DNA of 64,000 nt from Lycium barbarum (lineage: Eukaryota > Streptophyta > Magnoliopsida > Solanales > Solanaceae): the NCBI RefSeq assembly GCF_019175385.1, contig NC_083337.1, positions 20,135,885-20,199,884 on the forward strand, given 5' to 3'. The notes under the pieces are model-generated. The model did no database searches and had not been told where the DNA came from. It worked only from the letters and a program-made list of their open reading frames with translations. Of the stretch, positions 47,216 through 58,240 are shown one piece after another (positions within the stretch are counted from its first letter, which is position 1; each line of letters begins with the position of its first letter). The translations under genes were made by a program, and so were the position numbers.

Positions 47216-48240
47216 ATGGGGAGTTTAGCTCGATTGATTGTTTCCAAGCGTCCGTTGGCCATGGAGGTTCTGACTCTGGCCAACAGTTTCGTCCGTCTTG
47301 ATATTTCAGCCCCAGGTAAAAACTTGTCTTGTATAAAGGCAAGGTCATCATTATTGGATCGGATCAAGGCTCATCAGTTTGAGGATGATCAGTTGAGCAA
47401 GATCCTAGATAGGGTTTCGAGAGGGGAGGTCAAGGAGGCAGTGATTGATTCTGAGGGCATTATGAGGATTAGAGGATGCGTGTGCGTTCCTCGTGTTGGT
47501 GATCCGATTCAGTTGATTTTATATGAGGCTCATAGCTCTCGCTATTTCATTCATCCGGGAGCGACCAAGATGTACCGTGACTTGAGACAGCACTATTGGT
47601 GGCGTCGTATGAAGAGATATATAGTTGCTTTTGTGGCTAAGTTCGAAAATTGTCAACAGGTAAAGTATGAGCACCAGCGACCTAGTGGGGTTCTTTAGAG
47701 GATGCCCATTCCCGAGTGGAATTGGGAGAGAATTACTATGGATTTTGTCACGGGTGTTCCAAAGACCCTTGGCAAGTTTAATTCTATTTGGGTGATAGTG
47801 GATTGGTTGACTAAGTCCTCTCACTTTGTTCCAGTTCAGGTTTCTATTAAAGGTTTCACCCATGAAGGGTGTTATAAGGTTTGGTAAGAGAGGCATGTTG
47901 AGCCCCAGGTACATTGATTCGTTTGAGATTGTGGACTGTATCGGCGATGTAGCTTATGAATTAGCATTACCTCCAGGCTTGGTGGGAGTTCATTCGGTCT
48001 TTCACGTTTCGATGCTGAAGAAATACCATGCTGATGGTACCTACATTGTCTGTTGGGATTCTATATTGCTTGATTAGAATTTGACTTAAGAGGAGGAGCC
48101 TATCGCGACCTTAGATAGGCAGGTTTGAAAGTTGAGGTCACAGGAGATTTCTTCCGCGAAGGTGCAATAGAAGCACCGTCCTATTGAGGAGGGTACCTGG
48201 GAGACTGAGTCCGATATGCGTAGCCGTTATCCCCAGTTAT
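47216..48240 (+). pseudogene. element J integrase with catalytic core deleted
   Basis: 47216-47698 continues the RT frame: linker, then the zinc-binding part ([28 protein letters not shown]); the first Cys of the C-x2-C pair is replaced (KFENCQQ). Stop at 47696. 47702-47840 begins the core (WNWERITMDFVTGVPKT, VIVDWLTKSSHFVP), then jumps, with a frame change near 47840, directly to the C-terminal domain (KVSPMKGVIRFGKRG, HSVFHVSMLKKY). Most of the DDE core is missing: an internal deletion. The tail LDRQV..LRS...W....EGTWE ends at about 48240. Confidence 0.85.
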
Positions 48241-48278
48241 TCACTGATTCAGGTATTCTCGCACTCTCCTTCTTTTCT

Positions 48279-48296
48279 TTGCTCGAGGACGAGCAA
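48279..48296 (+). other. pre-LTR stem-loop of element J
   Basis: TTGCTCG-AGGA-CGAGCAA, perfect 7-bp stem, 19 bp before the LTR. No long purine run follows. Confidence 0.75.
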
Positions 48297-48812
48297 CGGT
48301 TCAACTGGTATCTGATCTAACAACCCGTTTGATCGTTATAGTTCTTTCGGTGTTTTTGCCAATTCCCAAGCATCAATTAACTCGCTTTTGAGCCGAGAGG
48401 ACCGTTGATACCCTTCCCGGAGTGCCTAGACCGAATTCGAGCACCTTTAGTGAAAATATAGGCTTAAAGTGAAAAATGGTTAACCTAAAGTTTACTTTCG
48501 GTAAACGTACCTTTTCCAGAATTCTGTCAATCCAGAAAGGTCCGGATGGTCATTTAGAACATGTATGAGTAATTGGTTCAATTCCCAATGCATTCGGATG
48601 CATTTCGGGACTTGGAATGTGAAATTCGAATTAAGGCATCGGGAGTTGACTCGTCCAACGATGCCTTCATTGGAAATTTCGAGACAATGAGCGCGTTCGC
48701 AACATATTTTTGTGTGGGTCTGTGTGTTTGGTTTGTGAGCAGATGGCCTCGGGAATGACCCGGGATTTCGATTGAAGACTTAGAAAATTCGGGGATTTCT
48801 GGTGTCTGGTGC

Positions 48813-48965
48813 CCGCAATGGCGGCACCAGAGCCGCCCCAGCGGCATCCCTGTGACAGTGTCATTACCGTTGGGGCGACCATGTGTAATGTTGGCCCTAC
48901 CGCTATAGCGGCATCCCAGCCGCTGTAGCGTCACCGCCGCAGAGGGATCTCTACCGTCGTGGCAG
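48813..48965. other. dyad array in LTR of J
   Basis: CCGCAATGGCGG (48813), CCGCCCCAGCGG (48833), CCGTTGGGGCGA (48867), CCGCTATAGCGG (48900), CCGCTGTAGCGT (48920), CCGCCGCAGAGG (48934), CCGTCGTGGCAG (48954). Steps fit a 20/14 alternation if two decayed units at 48847 and 48881 are counted. Confidence 0.7.
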
Positions 48966-49885
48966 TGACGGGCAATTAAATTTCATTAAATATGTCGTAA
49001 ATAAGTCCTAGACCCTCATTATTACTCATCTTGATATTTGACCATGGAGAAACTATTCTTGGAGATAATTTGAAGAAATTCTTGGAGTTAAAACTTGCCT
49101 AATCTTTTACCCTTCCTTAATCACAATCATCTTATATTTCCCCCTTTCCTTTAACAATCCCTTAGAGATGAAATTTGAGAGAGGGTTTTGGAAGAACATT
49201 TCCCTAGATTATTAATGATAAATTGATGATGGTTATGTTAAAAGTTGATGAATCTAAGCTAATTAATCACGTATCTTCCACTTTTAACGTTGAATTTTGA
49301 ACTTGGAAATTTAGGGCTTATACCCAATTTGGGAGTTTTTGCGTGAAATCAGATTTAGGCCAATCCTTGAGTTAAATCAACAATTTGTGGTTGGGTTATG
49401 ATCACTTAGTACTTAATTTGGAATTTTGCCCCCGAATTTCCCGTTTTGCCCTTGTGGGCCCATTTCCCCAAATTCTAGTGTTAAAGTTGACCTAATTGAT
49501 ACCATAGCAATATTAGTATCATTCTTTATGATTTCTAATATAGAATTCGATTATGCTTAGACTACTTTGGTTCTGAGCTTCAAAGGAAGGGCAAGGCAAA
49601 ATAGTGACTTGTTGGTGTTGCGGTTCGGCAGTCAAGGTAGGTTATGGTTTACCTTTAGTAAGACTTTGTATAGTGAATCACATATTTAGATTATAATGTC
49701 GGAGAAGCATGTGAACCTTCAGGTATGAAGTTGGGATGGATATTGCCTTATGTTGGGCCCTGATGTGTGTTGGGACTAGCCACCCCATTATGTGTGCTTG
49801 ATTGTTCAATTGGGTTGGCTTGATGCCATGTGTAGTTGGTAAATATTGACTTCTATCTTGTCGACTTGATTTGGATAGAATTGAC

Positions 49886-50020
49886 ATACTCGTGGTTGGT
49901 ATTTATACTTGGATATATTGTTGGCGTACCCACTGTTGGTACTTGACTTATTGATATATGTTGGCATACCCACTGTTGGTATTGTGATGTGACACTTGTT
50001 GGCGTACCCCGTCATGGTAC
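49886..50020. other. four tandem hairpins in LTR of J
   Basis: ATACT...GGTAT (49886), GTACC-CACTGTT-GGTAC (49926), ATACC-CACTGTT-GGTAT (49966), GTACC-CCGTCAT-GGTAC (50004). Steps 40, 40, 38; loop 7 nt. Arms differ in step on both sides (G..C versus A..T). Confidence 0.7.
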
Positions 50021-51244
50021 TTGTGATATTGAACTTGTTCGATTTACAGATGCATTGCACGCATTCTCTTATAGTCATGCATGGCCGATACTCGGTGATG
50101 ATCCGGTATCGTTGATTGAGCGAAACTGATAGTTAATAAACTCTTTTACTTAAGTGATTGTGAGAAGGCCGATGTCCGAGGTTCAATTCCAAAATCGTTG
50201 ATTGTGTGAAATTGATATTTGACAGACTCTTTTACTTGAGTGACTGTGAGATGGACGATGTCCGATGAGCTATTCCAGCATCGTTGTTGCATGGCTGATT
50301 CCGATGTTATCCCGGTATCGTTGTTAGTGCATGGACTCCGCGGGTCCCCCAGAGTGGTTCCTGTGAGACTCCCCCTGTGAGCAATTATCCAGGGCCTGTC
50401 TGTCTGTTGGACAAAGATTCGAGATGGGTGGCACATAGACTTCGCGAGTCCCGTTGGGTAGTTCTATCGAGACGTCAATTATTCCGTCTGGAGTACATGT
50501 GCTCACCTCATTTGTATGGCATGGCATCGTATTCATACCATTATTGCACTGCATTACATCATGACTTGATTGAGATGTTTGGTGATTAATTTGTGATGAT
50601 TGGATTGTGATGTTTGATTTGGATCCGATATACTCAGACTTGACATATTCGGGTTTAGATGCTTAAATAAGTGATGACGGATACTTGGATAAAATTATAT
50701 TGTCTCATGCTTGATTGGTTTATTTTCTTATCTTCTTTATCTTTTGGATTGTGTTAACTATACTAAGTCGGCCGATGATGCCTACTAGTACTGTTGATGG
50801 TACTGACCTGCACTTGCTGCATTCTTTTATGAATGCAGAATACCATGACGGTTCTACTTCTGAGACCCGTGGTTGATCGACAGTTCAGCTTCCTCTCGAG
50901 TTTCCAGGGTGAGCATGGCGTTTGCTGACTTTGAAGACCTTCCTATCATATGTCTTACTTTTACTTCAGAGACATAGACATTATGTTTTAGTGTTCCAGA
51001 TTGTATTATTCTTTTTAGATGCTCTTGTATTATTCAGACTAGACCCTGGGGTATTTACTGTCTTCCACACTTTTACTACTACCTATGTATATATATATAT
51101 ATATATCGTGAGACTTACGTATTTATTGATTTTCGGTACTTAACTTTATTCAATATATGTATTAGTTCATTGTTGAGATAAGGGTTCGCTTACCGATATG
51201 GGAAGGTAAGTGCCCGCACAACCTAAGCATATTGAGTCGTGACA

Positions 51245-51772
51245 CGGTATTACAGATGTGATGTATTCTCTTGACTGCTTGATGTTGACTCCTTCAACCT
51301 CAATTTGAGAAACATATGCATCCCCTAGGTAGAAGTTATACTTGGTTCTATTAGAGGAGCTCGGATTTGGAAGAACTTGGTGTTTAATCTGAAAATGAGC
51401 TCTTACATGGTGTTTTAATGGTGGTATTACAGTCGAGCTCTTGCGGCTGTTTTTTGGTGGGAGGGTGAAGATGCGGTGGAAGAAGAGAGAAGGGTTGGTA
51501 CTTTTAAATTTTTTCTTATTGTTATTTAATTTGTTTCTTCTGAATAAAATACGTTTTTTAACCAAATTTATTGTATTCACTTTCTTTTAAGAGTGTGACA
51601 CCACACCCTACATCCAAGTCAACAAAAAATGCCACATAAGTTCGGTTAATGGTCAGAGGGGTTTAAAATTTTGAGTTTTAACAAGTTTAAGGGATCAATT
51701 AGGAAACACGTAAGTACGGACACCGGCATGACAAAAATGGACAAGTACAGGGGCCTACCAAGCTATTCCGCC
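51245..51772 (-). mobile_element. Mutator-like TIR element, copy 1, right half only
   Basis: Matches the right 535 bp of the copies at 55674 and 58909, ending in the TIR complement CCAAGCTATTCCGCC. Its left half is cut off by element J. Followed by TAAACAAAT, the same target-site duplication seen at the other copies (TAAATAAAT and TAAATAAAG). Confidence 0.8.
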
Positions 51773-51902
51773 TAAACAAATTAATACTTTTTACCAAACT
51801 ACCTATTTTACTTGCATAAAGACTCACATTTTACAGTATTGTATACTGCATGGCTTCGCATACACGTGCCGAAAACTATAAGTTGGAGAAATAATTTCTA
51901 TA

Positions 51903-52095
51903 TGGACGGTACCCTTACTCCTCATCCTAGAAATATCTGTTGCAAGATTACTGATGATCACCATTTGAATATTAAATGAAAGGATGTGCTCATTTTATTG
52001 ATTGGCTAACTGAAAAATTAGGTCATAGCTTGGCTGGTCGCACCATTGAATGGCTCTTAGTACAGGCTAAGCCCTTCATTAACTCATTCTTCCAT
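51903..52095 (+). pseudogene. captured TCP-domain fragment, copy 1
   Basis: After MDGTLTPHPRN a stop and a short deletion (the RRIRIS part of the other copies is missing) lead into CAHFIDWLTEKLGH, SLAGRTIEWLLVQAKPFI. This is the helix-loop-helix of plant TCP transcription factors (family pattern C-A-R-x-F-x-L-T-x-E-L-G-H, then TIxWLLxxAEPxI). TCP proteins bind GC-rich GGNCCCAC-type sites in the nucleus. Only the domain is present, with no rest of the gene. This copy keeps IEWLLVQA, closer to real TCPs than the other three. Confidence 0.7.
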
Positions 52096-52452
52096 AAAAT
52101 GTGTCTACTTTTGCTAATACTAAGTCGCAACCACGACAATGTGTTCCTCCTATTGTAAAGAAATCAATTCCTCGGCATAGAACTATGCTTCCTCTTTTAG
52201 TCTTCTGTCATGAATTGGAACATGACCATATGAAGTTCTCTAACGATGAAGTTGAAAAACTTTCCACTACTTGTCTACTAGAGCCGGTCAGATCTACATC
52301 GAACTAACAACATACAAATCCATCGGATGCCAATTGGTCTGATTCGGATGAGTTGCATTACATTTTCTTTTTGTTAGTTTATCAGGGAGTGCCAAATCAT
52401 TCCTTGCCGAGTGAAGTTTTGCCCTTGTTGAGTCAATAAGGCAAAATCCAAC

Positions 52453-52870
52453 TTATGTGCTCGCCAGGTCTATCACCAACTGCTTATCCTCGAGAATGTG
52501 AGAGTTCTCACCCTCAGTAATCCTATTGTGTGATCTTTTCCTTAATTGTACAACTTTTTCTAAACAAGGAATTTCTAGGAGTCCTCCCAGCCGGCTAAAG
52601 GCACAAAGGCTTTTGGGTTTGAATCTAACTAAGGTATGAGCAAGGGCAGTTTCTTTTGGGTCAATCACCATAGCCTTTTCCTTGAGCTATTACCTAGCCT
52701 TACAAACTACCTATTTTACCTGCATAATGGCTTGCACGTACGCGTCGGCCACCACCGTCATCTGTTATCGAGCGAGAACGATGTGATGATGGTGCTCGAT
52801 AGGTAGGTCTCTCATTTCTAGTAAATGTTGCGTGTTGCGCTGGTAGTGCAATTACTATCTCCTGGAGCGG
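52453..52870 (-). pseudogene. captured fragments Y and Z, copy 1 (unidentified)
   Basis: Minus strand, two blocks. Z (52870-52700) is damaged here. Y (52671-52453) is open: MVIDPKETALAHTLVRFK, LCAFSRLGGLLEIPCLEK, RKRSHNRITEGENSHILEDK. The same two blocks occur in the other three beta units. I do not recognise the source gene. Confidence 0.5.
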
Positions 52871-53214
52871 GTTAGAGCGTGAACTCAATATTCTTAAGAA
52901 AGACAAAATAAAACAATGACAAACACATAAATATTTGAAATTAAGCAAATCTTGAAATATTTTCTATAAAGAAATTTTGTTTACCTAACTAACTTATTCA
53001 ACATGAGGAGGTCGACACTGAATCAAGCACATCAACCTTATGGATTTATCAAGCAATTATAGGCACCGCTCACTGCACTTATGGAACCCACATGTGATGA
53101 AATAAATTATACCGTTAGGAGAGACAACTCTGAAAAACATAAGTTTGTAATTAAAATTCTATAAAATTGTATAATACATGACTTGACATACATGTGCAGC
53201 GCACGTGCCGAGAA

Positions 53215-53800
53215 TTTGTGTATATATATTTAAATCACGAAGCACCTTATCTAAATGTCGTTCGGACCTTTTTACCCTTTAATCAAATAGATTTCACTTT
53301 TGATTTTTTATAATTCAAGCCATAGGTGGCACTCCCTTTTATTTATAATAATAAATAGACAAAGCACAGAAAGAGGGGGGCTAGGAAGAAAACAACATTT
53401 GTTGAAAGAGCTGCATAACAGGGGAAAAAACAGGGGAATTTCTGCGAACATCCATGTGCAGCAGAGAAGGAAATACATTGCAGGATTTACAATCCATATA
53501 TAAGCTTTCAAAAAAGTGTATCCAACAAAAAAATTCCATCTTATAATTGTCCTAATATATAGGACTTTAAAATACAAAAATTATTTATTAGATTATTTCT
53601 TCATATTTAGGACTTTAAAATCTACTAAAAAATCTAAAATTTTCTTTATAAAATCTTTCCCGATATTGTGCCTAATATTTAGGACTTTAAATCAATTAAG
53701 ATTTTTTTTTACAAACTACCTATTCTACTTGCATTAAGACTCAAATTTTAAAATATTGTATAATACATGACTTGGCATACACGTGCAACGCACGTGCAAA
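53215..53800 (+). repeat. alpha2: Helitron-like unit without the TIR element
   Basis: Same sequence as the ends of alpha3 and alpha4 but uninterrupted: ...GGACTTTAAATCAAT (53682-53696) runs on into TAAGA and a T-run. This is the empty counterpart of the Mutator-like insertion site, with one copy of the 9-bp target TAAATCAAT. Ends with the perfect hairpin at 53780-53796. Confidence 0.8.
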
Positions 53801-53829
53801 AAATTATAAGTCAGAGAAATAATTTCTAT

Positions 53830-54050
53830 ATGGAAGCCGCCCCTACTGCTCGTCCTGGCAATATCCCTCACAAAATAACTGATGATGTCCATTGGAATAT
53901 TAAATGAAAGGATCGACGCATTCAGATTTCTAATTCATGTGCTCGTTTTATTGATTAGCTAATAGAAAAATTAGGTTTAAGCTCGGTTGGTCGCACTACT
54001 GAATGGGTCTTTGTGCCGGCTGAGCCCTTCATTAAACCATTCTCCCATAA
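53830..54050 (+). pseudogene. captured TCP-domain fragment, copy 2
   Basis: ATG at 53830: MEAAPTARPGNIPHKITDD, stop, KDRRIQISNSCARFID, stop, then TGRTTEWVFVPAEPFIK-like residues. KDRR and RI.IS..CARF correspond to the basic part of the TCP domain and the first helix. Two or more stops. Confidence 0.65.
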
Positions 54051-54077
54051 AAATCTTCTACTGCTGCTACTACTAAG

Positions 54078-54300
54078 TTGCCACCACGACAATGTCTTCC
54101 TCCTAGTGTGGAGAAATCAATTCTTCGGCATAGAACCACGCTTTCTCCTTTAGTCTTCTGTCATGAATTGGAACTTGACTGTATGAAGTTCTCTAAAGTA
54201 GATGTTGAAAGACATTCCACTACTTGTCTACTAGAGTCCGTCGGATCTGTATCAAACTCACGACATGTAAATCCACCGGATGCCCTTATTCAGATAAGTT
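54078..54300 (+). pseudogene. sequence following the TCP fragment, copy 2
   Basis: Open for about 75 codons: PPRQCLPPSVEKSILRHRTT, FCHELELDCMKFSKVDVE, TTCLLESVGSVSN. The block is present in all four beta units in the same relative place, in a frame other than the TCP domain. I do not recognise it; it may be more of the same captured gene after a frameshift, or non-coding. Confidence 0.35.
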
Positions 54301-54456
54301 GCATTATGTTTTCCTTTTTTTAGTTTATCAGTGAGGGTTACATTCTTCTCCCTAAAATTCCAGGTTCTCTTTCCTTGGCGAATGAAGTTTTGCCCTTGTT
54401 GAGTCGGTAAGGCCCAATCCAGCGTATGTGCTCACCAGGTCATTCACTATCAACTT

Positions 54457-54888
54457 TTACTCGAGAATGTGCGACTGTTTGCCCTCAGTATTCGTATTGT
54501 CCGCTCTCTTCATTAATTTTACAGCTTTCTCTAAACAAGGAATTTCTAGGAGTCCTCCCAACCAGCTAAAGGCACAAAGGCTTTTGTGTTTGAATTGAGC
54601 TAAGGTGTGAGCAAGGGCAACTTCTTTGGGGTCTATCACCATAGCCTTTTCCTTAAGCTATTACCTAGCCTTACAAACTACCTATTTTGCTTGCATAATG
54701 GTTTTCACGCACACATCGGCCAGCATCGTCATGTCTAATCGAGCGAGAACGATGTGATGATGGTGCTCGAGAGGTAAGTCTCTCATATCTCGGCACTCTT
54801 GCTTGTTGGCGCTGGTAGTGCAATTATTATCTCCCGGAGCGGGATAGGGCTTGAAATCTATATTCTTAAGAAAGACAAAACGAAACAA
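54457..54888 (-). pseudogene. captured fragments Y and Z, copy 2 (unidentified)
   Basis: Z (54888-54682): PYPAPGDNNCTT, RDMRDLPLEHHHHIVLARLD, MTMLADVCVKTIM. Y (54642-54457): MVIDPKEVALAHTLAQFKHK, FSWLGGLLEIPCLEKAVKLM, GKQSHILE. About 40 bp with stops separates them, which could be an intron or a fusion junction. Opposite strand to the TCP fragment, as expected if two genes were captured. Confidence 0.5.
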
Positions 54889-55673
54889 TGATAAACAAGT
54901 AAATATTTGAAATCAAGCAAACCTTGAAAGTTTTTCTATAAAGAAATTTAGTTTACCTAACTCCCTTATTCAACATGAGGAGGCCGACACTGAATCAAGC
55001 ACATCAACCTTAGGTATTTCATCAAGCATTTATAGGCGCCGCTCAATACACTTATGGAACCCATACGTTATAAAATAAATTATACCGTTAGGAGAGACAA
55101 CACTGAAAAATAGATGTTTATAATTAAAATTGTACGAATTTGTAAGCTACATGACTTGACAAATATGTGCAGCGCATGTGCCGAGAATCTATCTATATAT
55201 TTAAAATAACGAAGCACCTTGTCTAAATGTCGTTAGGACCTTTTTACCTTTTAAAAAAAATATATTTCACTATAGATTATTTTTTTATAATTCAGGCCAT
55301 GGGTGGCACTCCCTTTTATTTGTAATTATATATAGACAAAGCATACACAGAGGGGGCTTAGGAAAAAATGAAACCTCTACCAAAAAAGTTGCGTAACATG
55401 GGGAAAAACAGGGGAATTTCTGTGAACTTCCTTGCTCAGCAGAGAAGAAAATACATTGTAGTATTTGCAATCCATACATCATCTTTAAAAAAAAATGCAT
55501 TAAAAAAAATTGTCATCTAATAACTTATCTAATATATAGGCGTTTAAAGTCTACAAATTATTTATTACATCATTTCCTCATATTTACGACTTCAAAATCT
55601 ACAAAAAAATCTAAAATTTTCTGTATAAAATCTTTCATGATATTGTGCATAATATTTAGGACTTTAAATCAAT

Positions 55674-57040
55674 GGTGAAATAGCTTGGCAGGCCCTGTAC
55701 TTGTCCATTTTTGTCATGCCGATGTTCGTACTTACGAGTTTGCCAACTGAACCCTTAAACTTGTTAAAACTCAAAATTATAAACCCTTTTCTCCTCCGGT
55801 CATGGCGAGTGTAATACACCCTAGTACACAGCAAATTCCACGTCATTTTTTAATGACACATAGGAAATAAAATGTTAAAAATTAAATTAAATCAAATAGG
55901 CCATTTATACAAATTCTGGAAAACTTTGAGGAGCAGTTCTCCATGTTTGCTCACTAGTTGAGCACCAAGATCGTCCCAAATTGCTGGAATCCATCCCCTT
56001 TTGACTTGAAATTTCTACTACAAATTCACAAACACAAACCCACAAAATTCAGTCTCAATTTTGGATTAATTTCACAATCCTACAAGACCTTTCCTAAAGC
56101 TTATCAATGGATTTTTTGAATCTTCCGATAGCCTTTTCAATACCTCTACTATCACCCTTCACGTTAACCCATATCAAGCATGATTCGATTCAGATCTTTC
56201 CCCAAATGGTGAGATTTCGACTGAAACCAAGAGATTAGATGCGTCATTGGGCATAAATTGAAAGAGACTTTGAGATGCGCCAAGTTGAGTGTGGAGATAG
56301 GAGAATCTTGTACCAAAAATGGCACAACCAATGCTATCCATTGTAGAAACGGAATGGACTTTGTTTTAGATGACGGAAGGACAATAGAGATGGGGGAAAT
56401 GGTGTTTTACAACTTGTGGAAGATGTTTTGAAACTTGCTTGCATTTGTTTCTGTGATGGTCAGTTAAAGGGGTATCACGAAGAAGAAATTATAAGATTGA
56501 GTTGACGCTATTACAGATGTGATGTATTCTCTTAACTGCTTGTTGTTGAATTCCTTCATCTTCTATTTGAGAAAGATATGCATCCCCTCGGTAGAAGTTA
56601 TACTTGGTTCTATTGGAGGAGCTCGGATTTGGAAGAGCATGGTGTTGAATCTGAAAACGAGCTCTTACATGGTGGTTTAATGGTGGTGTTATGATGGATC
56701 CGTAGCGGTTTTTTTTTTTTTTGTGGGAGGGCGAGGATGCGGTGGAAGAAGAGGAGGGGTTGAAATTTTTTATTTTTTTTTCTTTTTCTTATTGTCATGT
56801 AATTTGTTTCTTCTGAGTAAAATATTTTTTAACCAAATTTATTGCATTCGACTTTTAAGAGTGTGACACCACGCCTTACATCTGAGTCAGCAGAAAATGC
56901 CACATAAGTTCAGTCAATGGTCAGAGGGGTTTAAAATGTTGAGTTTTAACAAGTTTAAGGGCTCAATTAGCAGACTCGTAAGTACGGACACCGGCATGAC
57001 AAAAATGGACAAGTATAGGGGCCTACCAAGCTATTTCGCC
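55674..57040 (+). mobile_element. Mutator-like TIR element, copy 2 (complete, non-coding)
   Basis: 1367 bp. Left end GGTGAAATAGCTTGGCAGG, right end complement GGCGAAATAGCTTGGTAGG; the inverted repeats extend about 100 bp (CTTGTCCATTTTTGTCATGC, then TAAACTTGTTAAAACTC). Flanked by TAAATCAAT and TAAATAAAT, a 9-bp duplication with one change. Nine bases and long TIRs indicate the Mutator superfamily. No transposase; non-autonomous. It sits in alpha3. Confidence 0.85.
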
Positions 57041-57179
57041 TAAATAAATTCAGACTTTTTTGCAACCTACCTATTTTACTAGCATAAAGACTCAAATTTT
57101 AAAATATCGTTACTACATGACTTAGCATACACCTGCAACGCACGTGCCGAAAATTATAAGTCAGAGAAAAAATTTCCAT

Positions 57180-57400
57180 ATGGAAGCCGCCCCTACTCCT
57201 CGTCTTGGCAGTATCCGTCACAATATAACTGAGGATCTCAATTTGAATGTTAAATGAAACATTAGGTGAATTCGAATTTCTAATTCATGTGCTCATTTTA
57301 TTGATTGGCTAAAAGAAAAATTAGGTCATAGCTCTACTGGTCGCACCATTGAATGGGTCTTAGTGCTGGCTTCGCCCTTCATTAAACCATTCTCCCCCAA
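57180..57400 (+). pseudogene. captured TCP-domain fragment, copy 3
   Basis: ATG at 57180: MEAAPTPRLGSIRHNITED, stop, frame kept through ISNSCAHFIDWLKEKLGH, STGRTIEWVLVLASPFIK. The basic KDRR part is damaged (ETLGEFEF) in this copy. Confidence 0.65.
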
Positions 57401-57785
57401 AAAGCTTCTACTTCTGCTAATACTAAGTCACCACCACAACAATGTCTTCCTCTTAATGTGGAGAAATCAATTCTTCGGTATAGAACCGTGCTTCCTCCTT
57501 CAATCTTCTGTCATGAATTGGAACTTGATTGTATGAAGTTCTCTAAAGTAGATGTTGAATGACTTTCCACTACTTGTCTACTAGAGTCCATCGTATCTGC
57601 ATCAAACTCACAACATATAAATCCATCGGATGCCAATTGGTCTAATTCAGATGAGTTGCATTACATTTTCCTTTTGTTAGTTTATCAGTGAGGGTCACAT
57701 CATTTTCCCTAAAATTTCCAGGTTTTCCTTCCTTAGGGAGTGAACTTTTGCCCTTGTTGAGTCAGTAAGGCCCAATCCAACTAAT

Positions 57786-58240
57786 GTGCTCGCTAAGTCT
57801 TTCACCATCTGCTTGTCCTCGAGAATGTGCGACTGCTCACCCTCAGTAATCATATTGTTCGCTTTTTTCATTAATTTTACAGCTTTCTCTAGACAAGGAA
57901 TCTCTAGGAGTCCTCCCAGCAGGCTAAAGGCGCAAAGGCTTTTATGTTTGAATCAGGCTAAGGTGTGAGCAAGGGCAACGCCTTTAGGGTATATCACCAT
58001 AGCCTTTTCCTTAAGCTATTACCTAGCCTTACGAACTACATATTTTACTTGCATAATGGTTTGCACGCACTCATCGGCCACCACCGTCATGTCTAATAGA
58101 GCGAGAACGATGTGATGATGGTGCTCGTGAGGTAGGTCTTTTGTTTCTCGGCACTCTTATTTGTTGTGGCTGGTAGTGCAATTACTATCTCCCAAAGCGG
58201 GATAGGGCATGAACTTTATATTTCTAAGAAAGACAAAACT
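57786..58240 (-). pseudogene. captured fragments Y and Z, copy 3 (unidentified)
   Basis: Minus strand; Y 58010-57786 and Z 58240-58035, both with substitutions and stops relative to copy 2. The plus-strand ORF over Y (57786-57968) is a shadow. Confidence 0.45.

Larger units (their letters stand above)
44866..51244 (+). mobile_element. 5'-truncated gypsy element J with gag-pol remains
   Basis: No 5' LTR or primer site. Order: gag fragment, protease, RT, RNase H, damaged integrase, stem-loop, 3' LTR (48316-51244). The right flank is the inside of a Mutator-like element, so J integrated into it. 44885-44985 is a degenerate CGTATCC/CGTATTC repeat of uncertain origin. Confidence 0.8.
48316..51244 (+). 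repeat. 3' LTR of element J
   Basis: 2929 bp, TCTAACAACCCG to GAGTCGTGACA. Same family as F and H. Contains a dyad array (48813-48965), four hairpins (49886-50020), a roughly 90-bp tandem repeat (50112-50286, GTTGATTG..GCGAAA/GTGAAA units), AGTAC/GTACT stem-loop (50787-50804) and a TA tract (51083-51107). Confidence 0.85.
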
